A stretch of 38,289 nt of DNA from Solirubrobacterales bacterium. GTDB lineage: Bacteria > Actinomycetota > Thermoleophilia > Solirubrobacterales > 70-9. Every line of letters begins with the position of its first letter. The first letter of the stretch is position 1. Shown here piece after piece: positions 1-8,083 of this stretch. The stretch is taken from assembly GCA_017882505.1 (NCBI GenBank), contig JADGPJ010000018.1, forward strand, positions 1 through 38,289, given 5' to 3'. Under the pieces are notes generated by a model. The model saw nothing but the letters and a program-made list of their open reading frames with translations. It searched no databases and had not been told where the DNA came from. Made by a program: the position numbers and the translations under genes.

Positions 1-392
1 GCGAACCGCTTGACGAACTCGAGCGCGGTGTCGCAGACCTCGCGCCAGCCGCTGTCGATCGTCAGCGCGTGGCCGCGGTTCGGGATCTCCTTGATCTCGG
101 TCACGCCCTCGTTCCGCTTCTGTTTCTTGAAGGAGGCGTTGGTGATCGCCCACGGCACCGTGTGATCCTTCTCGCCGGAGATGATCAGCAGCGGCCCGCG
201 GTCGGGGTTCTTGCTGTTTACCTTGGCCTCGGTCCAGGGGTTGAGGTTGGCGGTCGCGGCCTGGAACAGCGGCGCCCCGGCCGCCGGCACGGCGAACTCG
301 TTGTATATCTCTCCTTTGTGCGACCAGCCCTTCCGGGGCAAAGCCGTCGAACGCTTGCGTAAATCGGTGGAACATTCCCTCCGCGGCTCAAA
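1..392 (-). pseudogene. 5'-truncated alpha/beta-hydrolase (C-terminal part)
   Basis: The minus frame reads as the C-terminal third of an alpha/beta-hydrolase: an FAVPAAGAPLFQAA cap-type segment, then LLIISGEKDHTVP (strand plus the loop carrying the acid Asp) and IPNRGHALTID (the catalytic His loop). Recognisable similarity begins near position 315. Upstream the frame stays open only to a TAG at 393-395, through residues that do not look like the family, and no ATG or GTG is available. The half that would carry the nucleophile Ser elbow is missing, so no active enzyme is expected. The 3' end lies beyond the window. The bases around 300-460 are clearly AT-richer than the rest, which fits a rearrangement junction. 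Family assignment is from motifs; the loss of function is inferred. Confidence 0.72.
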
Positions 393-459
393 CTACCAAC
401 TTCTCCCAATTCATAAACCCGGGAATACATAGAAAAGATCGCCTTAACAGGCGCGGGAA

Positions 460-1149
460 TCAGGTCTCGAGCATCGAGAGGCGCGCTCGCTCACGCTCGG
501 CCGCGGCGCCGTCGGCGCCGAGGAACGGCAGCGTGATCCAGAACATCAGGTCCGGCAGGCGGCTGGGTAGTCGCGCCGCGGCGCCGTGCAGGATCTCGCT
601 GTAGAGCAGCTCGTTGACTCCCCCCGCCAGCGAGAGCGAGGTGATCCCCGGCAGCTCGACCGAGGTCTCGGCTCGCCCGGACTCGAGGAAGCCGGTGAAC
701 TGGCGCAGGGCGGCGTCGCGCCGCGCCAGCGCTTTCGGCCCCGCGGCCAGCACCTCGACGATCGCGAAACGGGCCTCGTCGGGGTGCTCGGCGAGGTGCT
801 CCAGCAGCGCCCCCAGCCCGGCCGCGATCCGCTCCGCCCAGGGAGCGCCCTGCCTCGACTCGAAGCCGTTGGCGGTGTCGCCGAGGAGGTTGGCGAGCAG
901 CGCGTCGTAGGTGGCGAGGAAGCAGTCCTCCTTGCTGTCGAAGAGTTCGTAGAAGGTCTTGCGCGAGACCCCGGCGACGCCGATCACGTCGACCACCCGC
1001 GTCTCCGGGTAACCCCGCTCGGAGACGACCTCGATCATCCCCTGGTGGATGCGGTTGCGCTGGGATTCGGTCACCGCCTCCCGTGGCAGGCCGTGTCTGC
1101 CGCGGGGCAGCCGCTCACTCAAGTTGGCGGCGCGTCTGCTGGAAGCCAC
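460..1149 (-). CDS. TetR/AcrR-family transcriptional regulator
   Basis: This 229-residue protein has a TetR-type DNA-binding domain: a first helix with IHQGMIEVVSERGYPETRV, then the helix-turn-helix VIGVAGVSRKTFYELFDSKEDCF at about residues 54-76. The C-terminal two thirds is a helical ligand-binding and dimerisation domain with no residues that reveal the ligand. The start used is GTG at 1149; an arginine-rich leader of about 28 residues precedes the domain, common in TetR proteins of this group. Its nearest neighbour downstream is the truncated hydrolase, a possible former target. It is separated from purA by a short gap and probably has its own promoter. Family is certain; target unknown. 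Confidence 0.9.
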   Translation of the reverse strand: MASSRRAANLSERLPRGRHGLPREAVTESQRNRIHQGMIEVVSERGYPETRVVDVIGVAGVSRKTFYELFDSKEDCFLATYDALLANLLGDTANGFESRQGAPWAERIAAGLGALLEHLAEHPDEARFAIVEVLAAGPKALARRDAALRQFTGFLESGRAETSVELPGITSLSLAGGVNELLYSEILHGAAARLPSRLPDLMFWITLPFLGADGAAAERERARLSMLET

Positions 1150-1188
1150 GTCCAGACTGTAGTGCAGAGGTGAAGGTGCGAAGCGGGG

Positions 1189-2592
<1,404 letters not shown>

Positions 2593-3336
2593 CTAGGCGG
2601 CTTTGCGGTACTTGCCGTAGCGCCGGTCGTCGCCGTGCACGGCGACCTCGTCGCAGATCTGGTTTAGGCGGGAGACCGTCCGCGGGCCAATCTGCTCCTC
2701 CAGCTCTTCGTGTCCGAGGTTGGTCGTGATCAGCACCGAGCGCTGGGTCTCGTAGCGCTCGTTGACCAGGGCGTAGAGCTGCTCGAGCACCCAGTCGGAG
2801 CGTTTCTCGGCGCCGAGGTCATCGATGTGGAGCAGGTCGACCGAGGTCAGGCGCTCGAAGAAGGAGAGGTAGGAGTCGCCGCCCGGTTCGGAATCGTAGG
2901 TGCGCCGGATCCGCGCCAGCAGTTTCGGCAGCGAATAGATGGCAACGGTCTTGCCGGCTTCGAGCGCCGCCTTGGAGATCAGCATCGCCAGCGTCGTCTT
3001 GCCGGTGCCGGTATCTCCGAACAGCCACAGACCGCGGCCTTCCTCGAGCCGTTCGTCGAGGTTCTCGACGAACGCCCGCACCTCGGAGACCGCTCCCTTC
3101 GTCTGCAGGTCCCGCGCCATGTCGGAGACCGGGGGGCGATCGAAGGAGACGCCGCGGTAGCGCGGCGGGATCACCGAGGAGATGCCGCGGCTCTTGCCGC
3201 GGTTGAGGCGCTCGGCGCGGCACTCGCAGGGCCGCGCCACGTCTTCGGGCCCGAGGATCCAGCCGGAGCCGTCGCAGACGCCGAGCGGGCAGGGCCCGCT
3301 GCTGTGGAACGGTTCGCTGCGAGCTATCGCCGGCAT
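2593..3336 (-). CDS. DnaC/IstB-like AAA+ helicase loader
   Basis: This 247-residue protein has an N-terminal Cys cluster (Cys16, Cys21, Cys37, Cys39), probably a zinc site. An AAA+ core follows: Walker A GDTGTGKT at 107-114, Walker B LLHIDD at 168-173, and a sensor-1 segment VLITTNL. This is the DnaC/DnaI/IstB ATPase family. Its start overlaps the dnaB stop by one base (TGATG), so the two are translationally coupled, and the likely role is loading or regulating DnaB at origins or restarted forks. IstB proteins of IS21 transposons share this core, but no transposase partner is present and the dnaB context argues for a housekeeping role. Confidence 0.88.
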   Translation of the reverse strand: MPAIARSEPFHSSGPCPLGVCDGSGWILGPEDVARPCECRAERLNRGKSRGISSVIPPRYRGVSFDRPPVSDMARDLQTKGAVSEVRAFVENLDERLEEGRGLWLFGDTGTGKTTLAMLISKAALEAGKTVAIYSLPKLLARIRRTYDSEPGGDSYLSFFERLTSVDLLHIDDLGAEKRSDWVLEQLYALVNERYETQRSVLITTNLGHEELEEQIGPRTVSRLNQICDEVAVHGDDRRYGKYRKAA

Positions 3337-4760
3337 CAGAAGTCAGGTCCCGCGACGGCGGCGTCCTCGAGCGGCGGGCCTTCGCCGACGGGCTGCTCGA
3401 TCGGCGCTTCCTGGCCGGAGTGGTCGGCGAATTTGGGGAAGCGGTCGAGGAAGACCAGCGAGCGGGTCCCGATCGGGCCGTTCCTGTGCTTGGCGATGAT
3501 CAGGTCGGCGAGGCCGTCGGGCTCCTCGTCGGGATCGCGGTAGTAGTCGGCCCGGTAGAGGAAGGCGACGACGTCGGCGTCCTGCTCGATCTGGCCCGAC
3601 TCACGCAGGTCGGAGAGCTGGGGCTTGGGCGGCGTCCGCTGCTCGGGAGCTCGGGAGAGCTGGGAGATCGCGACCACCGGGACCTCCAGCTCGCGGGCGA
3701 GGATCTTCAGCCCACGGCTGATCTGGCCGACCTGCTCGACCCGGTTGGCGCGGTGGTCGTCGGAGCGCATCAGCTGCATGTAGTCGAGGATGATCAGGCC
3801 GAGCCCGCCGCGGTCCTGTTCCTGGGCGTGCAGGCGCCGCGCCTTGGCCCGCAGGTCGAGGATGCCGAGGTCGGAGGAGTCGTCGAACCAGAGCGGCGCC
3901 TCCTCGAGTTCGTTGCAGGCCCGCACCACCTTCGGCCAGTCGCGGGCGGAGACCTGGCCCTTGCGCAGCTTGTCGCCGGAGATCCGCGCCCGGCAGGCGA
4001 TGAAGCGCTGGGCAAGCTCGACCTCGGACATCTCGAGCGAGAAGAAGGCGACCGGCTTGTTGCGCTTGACGGCGACGTTTTCGGCGATGTTGGCGACCAG
4101 GGCGCTCTTGCCCATCGCCGGCCGGGCGGCGACGATGATCAGGTTGCCGGGCTGGAAGCCGCCGGTGATCGCGTCGATGTCGCGGAAGCCCGAAGGGGTG
4201 CCGGTCATTTCGATCTCGCCGGTGGAGAGCTTCTCGAGCCGGTCCACCTCGTCGTGGAGGATCTCCGAGAGCAGCCGGAAGTCGCTGGCCTGCTCTCTGT
4301 GGGCGACGTCGAAGAGCAGCTTCTCGGCCCGCTCGGAGAGTTCGCGCGGTTCGCCGGCCCGGTCGTTGACCCAGCCCTGGATCTCCTGGCCAGCGCCGAG
4401 CAGGCGCCGCAGCAGCGAGTTCTGCTGGACGATCTCCGCGTAGTGCTTGGCGTTGCCGGCCGCTGGGACCTTCGCCGCCAGCTCGGAGACGTAGTGCTTG
4501 CCGCCCGCCTGGTCGATCATGTTGCGCTGGGTCAGCGCCTCGCTGACGCTGAGCTCGTCGACCGGCTTCGACTCCGCGTAGAGGTCGTGGGCGGCTTCGA
4601 AGATCGCCCGGTGGCGGTCGAGGTAGAAGTCCGCCGCGTTGAGCTTGACCTCGTCGATGACCCGGGTCAGCGCCGGCTCGGCGACCAGCATCGCCCCCAG
4701 GACGGACTCCTCCGCCTCGATGTTCTGCGGCGGTACGTGGGTGGCTGGAGGTTGGGGCAT
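3336..4760 (-). CDS. dnaB: Replicative DNA helicase DnaB
   Basis: This 474-residue protein has normal DnaB length and no intein. The N-terminal domain (about 1-150) begins with the typical PPQNIEAEESVLGAML. A linker follows, then the RecA-like ATPase domain with Walker A ARPAMGKSA at 212-220, SLEMSEVELAQR, Walker B LIILDYMQLM at about 323-331, and QLSRAPEQR, the motif that carries the arginine finger region. It forms the hexameric ring that unwinds DNA ahead of the replisome. The ATG at 4760 fits the family N-terminus. It lies downstream of rplI and a membrane-protein gene and is coupled to the loader gene by a one-base overlap. Confidence 0.97.
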   Translation of the reverse strand: MPQPPATHVPPQNIEAEESVLGAMLVAEPALTRVIDEVKLNAADFYLDRHRAIFEAAHDLYAESKPVDELSVSEALTQRNMIDQAGGKHYVSELAAKVPAAGNAKHYAEIVQQNSLLRRLLGAGQEIQGWVNDRAGEPRELSERAEKLLFDVAHREQASDFRLLSEILHDEVDRLEKLSTGEIEMTGTPSGFRDIDAITGGFQPGNLIIVAARPAMGKSALVANIAENVAVKRNKPVAFFSLEMSEVELAQRFIACRARISGDKLRKGQVSARDWPKVVRACNELEEAPLWFDDSSDLGILDLRAKARRLHAQEQDRGGLGLIILDYMQLMRSDDHRANRVEQVGQISRGLKILARELEVPVVAISQLSRAPEQRTPPKPQLSDLRESGQIEQDADVVAFLYRADYYRDPDEEPDGLADLIIAKHRNGPIGTRSLVFLDRFPKFADHSGQEAPIEQPVGEGPPLEDAAVAGPDF

Positions 4761-4859
4761 CGGTGACAGTTAAGGCCCCGCTCCGGCGGATCCGGCGCGG
4801 AAACCCCAGGGGCTCCCAAGCAAACCAAAGCCCGGGTGCCGGCAAGTCACCCTTCCGTG

Positions 4860-4881
4860 CAATTCCCGTGAAAAGGAATTG
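4860..4881. repeat. Small hairpin before dnaB
   Basis: A perfect 7-bp inverted repeat, CAATTCC and GGAATTG, encloses 8 bases. It lies between the stop of the membrane-protein gene (4891) and the start of dnaB (4760). On the minus-strand transcript there is no T-run after it, so it is a poor intrinsic terminator. It may be an mRNA stability or processing element. The short string TTCCTTTT-CACG resembles the arm of the 52-bp palindromic elements at 29178 and 36380, but too little is shared to claim kinship. Confidence 0.45.
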
Positions 4882-4890
4882 ACGCTTTCG

Positions 4891-5628
4891 TTACGCCAAT
4901 GCGCCAGCTCCGGCGGAGAGATGATCGGTGGCGGGTGGGATCAGGCCCTCCTCCTCCTGCTGGCGCTCGCCGCGGCGCAGCATTCGCTGGGTGAGGATGG
5001 CGATGCTGAGGATCGCGGTGGCGCCGAGGCTGAGCTGGACGCTGAGCAGGCCCTCGCGGGTCCAGTAGACGTCGCGGAGGTCGAGCAGCAGCGCCGCCTC
5101 GTCGAAGGTGAGGCCGATGCCGGCACCCATCGGCAGCGCCAGGCGCTGCTCGAGCTCGTCGTCGTCGGTCAGCAGGGCGGCGGTGCCGGAGGCGAAGGCG
5201 ATCAGGATCCCGGGGACGAAGTGGTGGATGTGGCGGCCGCGGATGCTGACCTCGCCGACGCGCAACCAGCGCTTCCGCAGCCCCCAGGTTGAGAGCCGCA
5301 CAAAGGCGAAGGAGCCGAGGAATCCGGCCAGGAGGTTGAAGAGGACCGTCTCGCTGCGCGGCGCGGCCGTGTAGCCGCGGACGGCGACGCCGACGGTGTC
5401 GATCGCCGCCGTCGGGGCGGCTTCGATCAGGACCTCGGGATTGCGGCTTTCGCGCTCGTGCGAGCGGCGCCGCAGCATTCGGCCGAACTGGTCGACCAGC
5501 ACCGCGCCGCTGCCGGCGATTGCGACGACGGCGAGCCCGACCGTCGCCCGCTCCGAGCGTGCCCAGCCGATCCGCGCCCGCGCCCTCGCGCGGCGGCGGA
5601 TCCGGGTCGGAAGTCTCAGAGAAGCCAC
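4891..5628 (-). CDS. Five-helix membrane protein with HIHHF motif, unknown function
   Basis: The product has 245 residues. A basic N-terminus (about ten Arg in the first 27 residues) suggests a cytoplasmic end. Hydrophobic segments lie at about 30-48, 94-115, 136-153, 164-183 and 194-213. Just before the third is a His-rich HIHHFVPG motif (133-140), and the fourth contains LTFDEAALLL followed by DVYW. The His and acidic residues near the membrane could bind a metal; that is speculation. I do not recognise a characterised family. It sits between rplI and dnaB in the same direction. GTG at 5628 is the start; an alternative internal start would lose the basic leader. Confidence 0.75.
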   Translation of the reverse strand: MASLRLPTRIRRRARARARIGWARSERATVGLAVVAIAGSGAVLVDQFGRMLRRRSHERESRNPEVLIEAAPTAAIDTVGVAVRGYTAAPRSETVLFNLLAGFLGSFAFVRLSTWGLRKRWLRVGEVSIRGRHIHHFVPGILIAFASGTAALLTDDDELEQRLALPMGAGIGLTFDEAALLLDLRDVYWTREGLLSVQLSLGATAILSIAILTQRMLRRGERQQEEEGLIPPATDHLSAGAGALA

Positions 5629-5646
5629 TGGCTACTGAGCCTACCC

Positions 5647-5670
5647 CGGCACCCCCGGGGGGAGGTGCCG
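5647..5670 (-). terminator. Possible terminator hairpin after rplI
   Basis: CGGCACC and GGTGCCG form a perfect 7-bp stem around a C/G-rich centre that can pair further. It lies about 60 bases past the rplI stop on the minus-strand transcript and just before the membrane-protein gene. There is no T-tract, as is common in GC-rich Actinomycetota hairpins, so full termination is uncertain. Confidence 0.45.
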
Positions 5671-5729
5671 AGAACGAACACCTCGCCCGCAGGCGCCTTG
5701 CCCCGGGCCACGCCCACCCGGTCTACGGG

Positions 5730-6182
5730 CTACTTCTCCTCGGAGATGATCGTCTTGACCGAGGCGACGGTGTCGTCGGCCAGCTCGATCTCGACCATGA
5801 AGGTGCCCAGTTCGCGCAGCGGCTGCTCGAGCCGGACCTTGCGGCGGTCGATTCTCAGGTCGCGGGCGTCGCGGAGCGCGTCGACGATCTCCTTGGCGCC
5901 GACCGAGCCGAACAGCTTGCCATCCTCGCCCGCCCGCTGGTGGATCGTGATCACGGTCTTCGAGAGCAGGCCGGCTGCCTCGGCTTCACGCTCGGCCCGC
6001 GCTTTCTCGGCCTTTTCGAAGACCTCGCGGCGACGCTGAGCTTCCTCGAGCGCGGCGGCCGTCGCCGGCTGGGCCAGCTTGCGGGGGATCAGGTAGTTGC
6101 GGAGGTAGCCGGGGGTGACGTCGATCGCCTGGCCGCGCTGGCCGAGTGACTCGACGTCCTCGAGCAGGATGGCCTGTGCCAT
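5730..6182 (-). CDS. rplI: 50S ribosomal protein L9
   Basis: The protein has 150 residues, normal for L9. The N-terminal rRNA-binding domain reads [20 protein letters not shown], followed by VTPGYLRNYLIPRKLA with the conserved GYLRNYLIP signature. A long charged connecting helix (about 45-75) and the C-terminal domain with KLFGSVGAKEI follow. L9 bridges the large subunit near L1 and helps maintain reading frame. Its ATG shares one base with the rpsR stop at 6182, so rpsR and rplI are translationally coupled. The context rpsF-ssb-rpsR-rplI is a classic bacterial order. Confidence 0.97.
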   Translation of the reverse strand: MAQAILLEDVESLGQRGQAIDVTPGYLRNYLIPRKLAQPATAAALEEAQRRREVFEKAEKARAEREAEAAGLLSKTVITIHQRAGEDGKLFGSVGAKEIVDALRDARDLRIDRRKVRLEQPLRELGTFMVEIELADDTVASVKTIISEEK

Positions 6183-6445
6183 CAGCGCTCTCCGACGTAG
6201 GGAAGCAGGCCGATCTCGCGCGCCCGCTTCACCGCCACCGAGAGCTGTCGCTGGTGGGCGCGGGAAAGTCCGGTGACGCGACGGCCGCGGGTCTTCCCCT
6301 TGTCGGAGAGGAAGCGGCGCAGGAGGTTGAGGTCCTTGTAATCGATGGTCTCGGCGTTGACGCGCGTGTACTTGCGCGGACGCGACCGGTCGGCGCCGCG
6401 ACGGCCCCGCTTGTTGTCCGAGGAACTCTCTCTTGCTCTAGCCAT
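6182..6445 (-). CDS. rpsR: 30S ribosomal protein S18
   Basis: The protein has 87 residues. After a basic disordered N-terminus come [22 protein letters not shown] and the S18 signature [30 protein letters not shown]. The zinc-ligand cysteines found in some actinobacterial S18 proteins are absent, so this is the zinc-independent form. S18 binds the 30S platform as a heterodimer with S6, encoded two genes upstream. The ATG at 6445 is the only sensible start. Confidence 0.96.
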   Translation of the reverse strand: MARARESSSDNKRGRRGADRSRPRKYTRVNAETIDYKDLNLLRRFLSDKGKTRGRRVTGLSRAHQRQLSVAVKRAREIGLLPYVGER

Positions 6446-6461
6446 TCGGCGCGGGATGCTA

Positions 6462-6504
6462 CAGACATCAACCAGGGCGCCGCTTGGCGACGCCCTGGTG
6501 TCTG
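6462..6504 (-). terminator. Strong hairpin directly after the ssb stop
   Basis: ACCAGGGCG (6471-6479) and CGCCCTGGT (6491-6499) are a perfect 9-bp inverted repeat, extended by CAGAC and GTCTG at the base. The ssb stop codon lies at 6506-6508, immediately before it on the transcript, and rpsR starts 16 bases after it. No T-run follows. It could be a partial terminator, a processing site that lowers rpsR-rplI relative to ssb, or an S18/S6 autoregulatory site; sequence alone does not decide. Confidence 0.55.
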
Positions 6505-6505
6505 A

Positions 6506-6994
6506 CTAGAACGGGATGTCGTCTTCCGCGCCCCCGCCTCCGCCGGCGCCGGCGGAGGCGCCTTCGAAGTCGGAGGTGTCGGCGGGCACGTCGCTGCTCG
6601 GCGTGAAGCCGCCGCCGTTGCCGTTGCCGCCGCCCGAGCCGTCACGCGAGCCGAGGAACTGGACCGTGTTGGCGACGATCTGGACCGCCTGCCGTTTGCC
6701 GCTGCCGTCTTTGGCCTCCCACTCGCGCCAGTCGAGGCGCCCTTCCACGGCCACCGGGCGGCCCTTGGCAAGGTAGTTGGCGCAGTTCTCGCCCTGCGCA
6801 CCCCAGACGACGACGTCGAAGTAGTTGGGCTTGTCGACCCATTCGCCGCTCTGTCCGTCTTTGCGGCGGCTGTTGACGGCGACGCGAAGCTCGCAGATAG
6901 CCGTCCCGCCCCCGGTGTGCCGCAGCTCGGGATCCCGCGTCAGGTTCCCGGTGATGACCACCACATTCACGTTCGAAGCTGCCAAGGCACTCAC
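6506..6994 (-). CDS. ssb: Single-stranded DNA-binding protein
   Basis: An OB fold occupies about residues 8-118: NVVVITGNLTRDPELRHT, a loop with AICELRVAVNSR, NYFDVVVWGAQGENCANYL, and GRPVAVEGRLDWREWE. A Gly-rich flexible linker follows, then the acidic tip DDIPF, which recruits partner proteins. SSB coats single-stranded DNA in replication and repair. The listed start is GTG at 6994; the TTG at 6985 has better spacing from the AAAGGGAG-like ribosome-binding site, so the true N-terminus may be three residues shorter. The position between rpsF and rpsR is conserved in bacteria. Confidence 0.95.
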   Translation of the reverse strand: MSALAASNVNVVVITGNLTRDPELRHTGGGTAICELRVAVNSRRKDGQSGEWVDKPNYFDVVVWGAQGENCANYLAKGRPVAVEGRLDWREWEAKDGSGKRQAVQIVANTVQFLGSRDGSGGGNGNGGGFTPSSDVPADTSDFEGASAGAGGGGGAEDDIPF

Positions 6995-7047
6995 TCCCTT
7001 TGAAGTTGCTTTCTGAACTCCAGTCTAAGAGTGGCGGCGGCGCGACT

Positions 7048-7067
7048 TCTCCCCCTCGCCGGGGGGA
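7048..7067. terminator. C/G hairpin between rpsF and ssb
   Basis: A TCCCCC block and a GGGGGGA block form a 6-7 bp stem around a TCGCC loop, in the 100-bp gap after the rpsF stop. It lacks a T-tract. It could attenuate or process the rpsF-ssb transcript. Confidence 0.4.
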
Positions 7068-7096
7068 ACTCCGCAAAGAGCGGCGGCGGAGTGGCG

Positions 7097-7501
7097 CTAC
7101 TCGTCGGAGTCGTCGCGGGAGTCGCCGCGATCGTCGCGGGCTCCGTGGGCGCTGCGCTCGCGCGGCCCGGTGGGGGCGGCGGTCGCGGGCGGGACGATCA
7201 CGGGGGCGCTGGGATCGACCTTGAAGATGCGGAAGCGAAGGACGCCGTCGGCGATCTTCAGGTTGTGGTCGAGCGAGTCGAGCAGCCCGCTCGGTGCCTC
7301 GAAGCGCATCCAGCGGTAGTCGGCCTCGGTGCGCTTGTTGATTTCGTAGGCCATCTTGCGCAGGCCCCAGCTGTTCTCGTGCTTGAGGCTGCCGGAGGCC
7401 TCGATCTGGCCGCGCGCATCCTGCACCAGCCCGTCTCGTGCGGGGGCGTCAAGTTGGGGGTCCAGCATCAGGACCAGCTCGTATTCGCGTGGGGCTGCCA
7501 A
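7097..7501 (-). CDS. rpsF: 30S ribosomal protein S6
   Basis: The protein has 134 residues. The S6 fold is clear: REYELVLMLDPQLD at the N-terminus, the SWGLRKMAYEINKRTEADYRWMRFEAP central strand region, and DHNLKIADGVLRFRIFKV. A 35-residue disordered, charged tail ending in RDDRGDSRDDSDE extends past the core; S6 tails of this kind vary and in some bacteria are modified. S6 pairs with S18 on the small-subunit platform. The start is TTG at 7501 with no visible Shine-Dalgarno site; a TATAGT box close upstream raises the possibility of a nearly leaderless mRNA. It heads the ribosomal/replication cluster. Confidence 0.95.
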   Translation of the reverse strand: MAAPREYELVLMLDPQLDAPARDGLVQDARGQIEASGSLKHENSWGLRKMAYEINKRTEADYRWMRFEAPSGLLDSLDHNLKIADGVLRFRIFKVDPSAPVIVPPATAAPTGPRERSAHGARDDRGDSRDDSDE

Positions 7502-7512
7502 AACGGCGAGGG

Positions 7513-7518
7513 ACTATA
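7513..7518 (-). promoter_or_regulatory. Candidate -10 box for the rpsF cluster
   Basis: On the minus strand TATAGT lies 11 bases before the rpsF TTG. A transcript starting 6-8 bases downstream would have a leader of only a few bases, consistent with the missing ribosome-binding site. No convincing -35 box is seen at 17-base spacing, so this is weak. Confidence 0.33.
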
Positions 7519-7546
7519 GCGGTGGAAATCGCGCGGGTCCGTGCGG

Positions 7547-8047
7547 TTAGTGGGGCGCGAACTCAACCGATCCGTCGTTCGCCGGCGGCGGCGGTTCCGG
7601 TGATGGCGCCGGCGGCGGCTCCGTTTGGGGGGCGGGAGGGGGTGGCGCGGGCGCCGGTGGCGGGCTCGCGGGGACGGGAGGATCGGGCGCCGGCGCCGGC
7701 TTTGGGGGCGCCGTGCGGGCGGCATGGCGCCGGGGAGTGGAGCTGATGACTCCGGACGGCAGTGGGGTCGTCTCGGGAGTCTCTTTCGGGCGCTGCGAAT
7801 GGGGACGCCCCGGGCGCCGCTTCGGCCGTGGTACCGCTTTGGCTGGCAGGGCGGCTTTCGGCTGGGGGCGCGGCGCCTGGCCTGCCTCCGGCCGAATTGC
7901 CCGGCGCGGCAAGCCGATGTCGGCGGCGAGCGGCGGCGGCTCGGGCGGCCTCAGCAGCCCCGGCAGGATCTGCAGCGCCAGCAGCCCGCCGACGGCGGTC
8001 GCCGCGACCCTGCCCAAGGCTCCCCACCGAATCCGGATCCCACCCAC
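7547..8047 (-). CDS. Proline-rich single-pass membrane protein, unknown function
   Basis: The product has 166 residues. A short N-terminus is followed by one hydrophobic helix (about 13-32, RVAATAVGGLLALQILPGLL). The remaining 130 residues are disordered and rich in Pro, Ala and Arg, with runs of PPAPAPPPPAP type near the C-terminus. This layout suits a TonB-like, wall-spanning or scaffold protein; no catalytic domain is visible. GTG at 8047 is the start. It is co-directional between the GT20 gene and rpsF. Low-complexity coding makes the exact function unpredictable; that it is a gene is supported by the helix at the right place and the clean frame. Confidence 0.55.
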   Translation of the reverse strand: MGGIRIRWGALGRVAATAVGGLLALQILPGLLRPPEPPPLAADIGLPRRAIRPEAGQAPRPQPKAALPAKAVPRPKRRPGRPHSQRPKETPETTPLPSGVISSTPRRHAARTAPPKPAPAPDPPVPASPPPAPAPPPPAPQTEPPPAPSPEPPPPANDGSVEFAPH

Positions 8048-8083
8048 TCCCGCTCAAGGCGCCAGCCGACGGCGATTCGCCCC

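Noticed and set aside
2593-3336. IstB of an IS21 insertion sequence
   Set aside because: No istA-like transposase or terminal repeats; overlap with dnaB indicates a chromosomal helicase loader.
4860-4881. Third copy of the 52-bp palindromic element
   Set aside because: Only about 12 bases (TTCCTTTT-CACG) are shared and the GC-rich outer arms are missing.
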